Positions 4,837-6,430 of a DNA stretch of 6,430 nt are shown one piece after another. Under the pieces are notes generated by a model. It made no database searches. It worked only from the letters and a program-made list of their open reading frames with translations, and was not told where the DNA came from. The DNA comes from Candidatus Aegiribacteria sp. Lineage in GTDB: Bacteria > Fermentibacterota > Fermentibacteria > Fermentibacterales > JCC-6. A program made the position numbers and the translations under genes. The first letter of the stretch is position 1. The number at the start of each line of letters is the position of its first letter. The stretch lies in the NCBI GenBank assembly GCA_030600975.1, contig JAUVUL010000113.1:1-6430 (forward strand), in the 5' to 3' direction.

Positions 4837-6426
4837 ATGAAAAGAATATTGATAGTGATAATAATAATCAACTTCCTCCTCTTTACGGTATCATGCAGCA
4901 AGACACATCTTGTTGATAAAGAGGAGCTTCTTTACAATCCGGAATACTACGTTACGGAGCTGGTGACAACCGAGGGGGAGATCGTAAGATTCGCCGGCTC
5001 TCATATCGCAGGTCAAGAATATTCATCCTACAGCGGCATGACCAGACCTATTATTGAAGGTGATGGAGCTCTTCTCGTAGGTAACAATATTGTCGGTGTG
5101 CTTGCTGATGGATCCACTGTCAGTATTCCGCTTGAAGAAGTCCAGATGGTGTATGTAACCAAGTTCGATCTACTTAAAGCATCATTCATGACCTGTGGAG
5201 TCGTCTCATCTGTGCTTGTTGGCGCAGTGCTGATCATCGCTGCGTTAAAAGAATCATGTCCGTTCATCTATTCGTTCGATGGCAGCAGTTTCATATTTGA
5301 AGGTGAACCTTACGGCAGGGCCATCTGCAGAGGGCTTCAACGAACGGACTGGTGCAGGCTGGACAATATGATCCCTCAGGATGGAGTCTATCGCATACTT
5401 TTAACAAATGAAGTTCAAGAAACCCAGTACACCGACGAGTTAGTAATCATTGCTGTAGACCATCCGGATAATGTGGAAATCATCCCGGAAGCGAATGGAA
5501 CCTTCCATACGGTAAGCGATATCCAGAATATCGTTGAAGCTCGCAGCAGCTGTGGCGGAGACATCACACACTGGCTGGCAAAGGATGATCTTCTCTTCTG
5601 GCAGACGCACTTCCCTGTAGATGGATTCGATATCGGCGAACCTCTGAGAGATACGATTCAGATTGTTCTTCCCAGACCTGAGGGCGCAGACTTTGCGAAG
5701 CTCATAGTGAATGGCTGTAATTCGCTGTGGGCTTCCCAGATGCTGAGGAGGGTGGCCGAACTCCACGGGGATAATGTCGGTCTCTGGTATTCCAGTTTTG
5801 ATATTGGTCTTTTCAGAGATCAACTCCTTCAATGGGACAGGAACGAGGAGGTTTTCCTTCTAAGTGTTCACCTCTGGAACGGTGAGATCTGGGTCGATGC
5901 AGGCACTATTACCGGTGGTGGACCCCTGGTATCTGAAGATAGAATAGTACCGATTGATTTAAGCGGAGTCGAAGATGAAACAGTTACGCTTCGTATTATC
6001 CCTCCCATAGGCTTCTGGAAATTGAACTGGTTTGCTGTGGATTATACAGCTGATGCTGAATACTCTTTGACTAGAATCAATGCTATTGCAATGACGGAAA
6101 GCGACGATGAAAACGAACTGAATTATCTTACCGGATCAGATGGGACCTACCATTCAATGCCTGAAGTGGGCCAATGGGCAGAGTTGGAGTTCCCCGTTCC
6201 TGATACGGTTTCCGGAACAGAAAGGACTTTATTTGCTCAGGCATCAGGATATTACGACATGCATCTCGATCCCGAGACTGAATTCCGTCCTGAGATCATA
6301 GCCAGAATATTTTCCGAACCCGGTTTCATATCAGTATTCGCCGCACAGGAGTATCAGACATGGCTTGCGCAGCAGCATGCATTGATAGAACCCCTCGATT
6401 CAAAGGGGGAGTATCATGATAATTAA
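4837..6426 (+). CDS. Large lipoprotein of unknown function with internal hydrophobic segment
   Basis: The 529-residue product begins with a lipoprotein signal (MKRILIVIIIINFLLFTVSC); Cys20 is the likely lipidated residue, in the slightly unusual lipobox TVSC. Residues 21-110 are beta-rich: 'VTTEGEIVRFAG' and 'VGVLADGSTVSIPLEEVQMVYVTKFD' look like a small domain also found in other envelope lipoproteins. A hydrophobic segment follows (about 115-137, SFMTCGVVSSVLVGAVLIIAAL), and then a long region from 140 that starts 'ESCPFIYSFDGSSFIFEGEPYG'. It continues with 'LLTNEVQETQYTDELVIIAVDHP', 'GGGPLVSEDRIVPIDLS', 'PPIGFWKLNWFAVDY' and 'ERTLFAQASGYYDMHL'. From memory I know this layout in uncharacterised lipoproteins of Bacteroidota-like and candidate-phylum genomes, but cannot name a family or function. 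It lies one base after the beta-helix gene and overlaps the start of the next gene, so it belongs to an operon. The unbroken frame and clear signal make the gene certain. Confidence 0.88.
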   Translation: MKRILIVIIIINFLLFTVSCSKTHLVDKEELLYNPEYYVTELVTTEGEIVRFAGSHIAGQEYSSYSGMTRPIIEGDGALLVGNNIVGVLADGSTVSIPLEEVQMVYVTKFDLLKASFMTCGVVSSVLVGAVLIIAALKESCPFIYSFDGSSFIFEGEPYGRAICRGLQRTDWCRLDNMIPQDGVYRILLTNEVQETQYTDELVIIAVDHPDNVEIIPEANGTFHTVSDIQNIVEARSSCGGDITHWLAKDDLLFWQTHFPVDGFDIGEPLRDTIQIVLPRPEGADFAKLIVNGCNSLWASQMLRRVAELHGDNVGLWYSSFDIGLFRDQLLQWDRNEEVFLLSVHLWNGEIWVDAGTITGGGPLVSEDRIVPIDLSGVEDETVTLRIIPPIGFWKLNWFAVDYTADAEYSLTRINAIAMTESDDENELNYLTGSDGTYHSMPEVGQWAELEFPVPDTVSGTERTLFAQASGYYDMHLDPETEFRPEIIARIFSEPGFISVFAAQEYQTWLAQQHALIEPLDSKGEYHDN

Positions 6427-6430
6427 GATA
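6416..6430 (+). CDS. Start of a further gene (runs off right edge)
   Basis: An ATG at 6416 opens a frame (MIIKI) that leaves the window. GGGGGAG (6405-6411) lies four bases before it, and the frame overlaps the last 11 bases of the lipoprotein gene. This is what a translationally coupled next gene would look like. The first residues are hydrophobic and basic and could begin a signal peptide. Only five codons are visible, so nothing can be said of the product. Confidence 0.5.

Noticed and set aside
5440..5832. Minus-strand open frame of 130 codons
   Set aside because: Antisense shadow of the lipoprotein gene, without ribosome binding site or pattern.

Overview
The window looks like part of a chromosome from an uncultivated, Gram-negative, moderate-GC bacterium. 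The points in favour are a lipoprotein, Sec signal peptides on several genes and a right-handed beta-helix protein of the 'IPSDLPGIQESIDA...GDT' kind, common in genomes of the FCB group and neighbouring candidate phyla (Fermentibacteria/Aegiribacteria-like lineages). This placement is inference from protein style; there is no rRNA or other marker. Nothing indicates an insertion sequence, phage, CRISPR array or tRNA.

Left part (1-1479, minus strand): the start of an exported TPR-like protein that runs off the left edge, then an exported, mostly helical 293-residue protein that I do not recognise. Its start is fixed by a strong ribosome binding site. A 431-base gap without a convincing gene follows. 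Its right end holds a candidate promoter with a perfect palindrome at the expected transcription start and a second inverted repeat in the leader of the next gene.

Middle (1911-3709): a plus-strand, cysteine-rich DUF3795 protein converges on a two-gene minus-strand operon. The first gene of that operon encodes a YvlB/LiaX-type protein: an N-terminal SHOCT-like helical module, then a DUF4097-type beta-repeat ladder of six xMGGx motifs, with no signal peptide. The second encodes a DUF2089 protein: zinc ribbon, helix-turn-helix and the same SHOCT-like module at its C terminus. The two genes overlap by 4 bases (ATGA), so their translation is probably coupled. A sigma70-like promoter region lies just upstream. 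The pair is the most interesting part of the window: a likely sensor/scaffold protein with its cognate DNA-binding partner, perhaps responding to envelope stress. That function is inferred from the families.

Right part (3905-6430): a small minus-strand protein with an internal AYxxGxxxG duplication and a good ribosome binding site; then a plus-strand operon. The operon starts with a beta-helix protein that looks cut short after about five rungs. One base later begins a 529-residue lipoprotein with an internal hydrophobic segment and a long conserved-looking beta-rich C-terminal part of unknown function. The start of a further gene overlaps its end and leaves the window.
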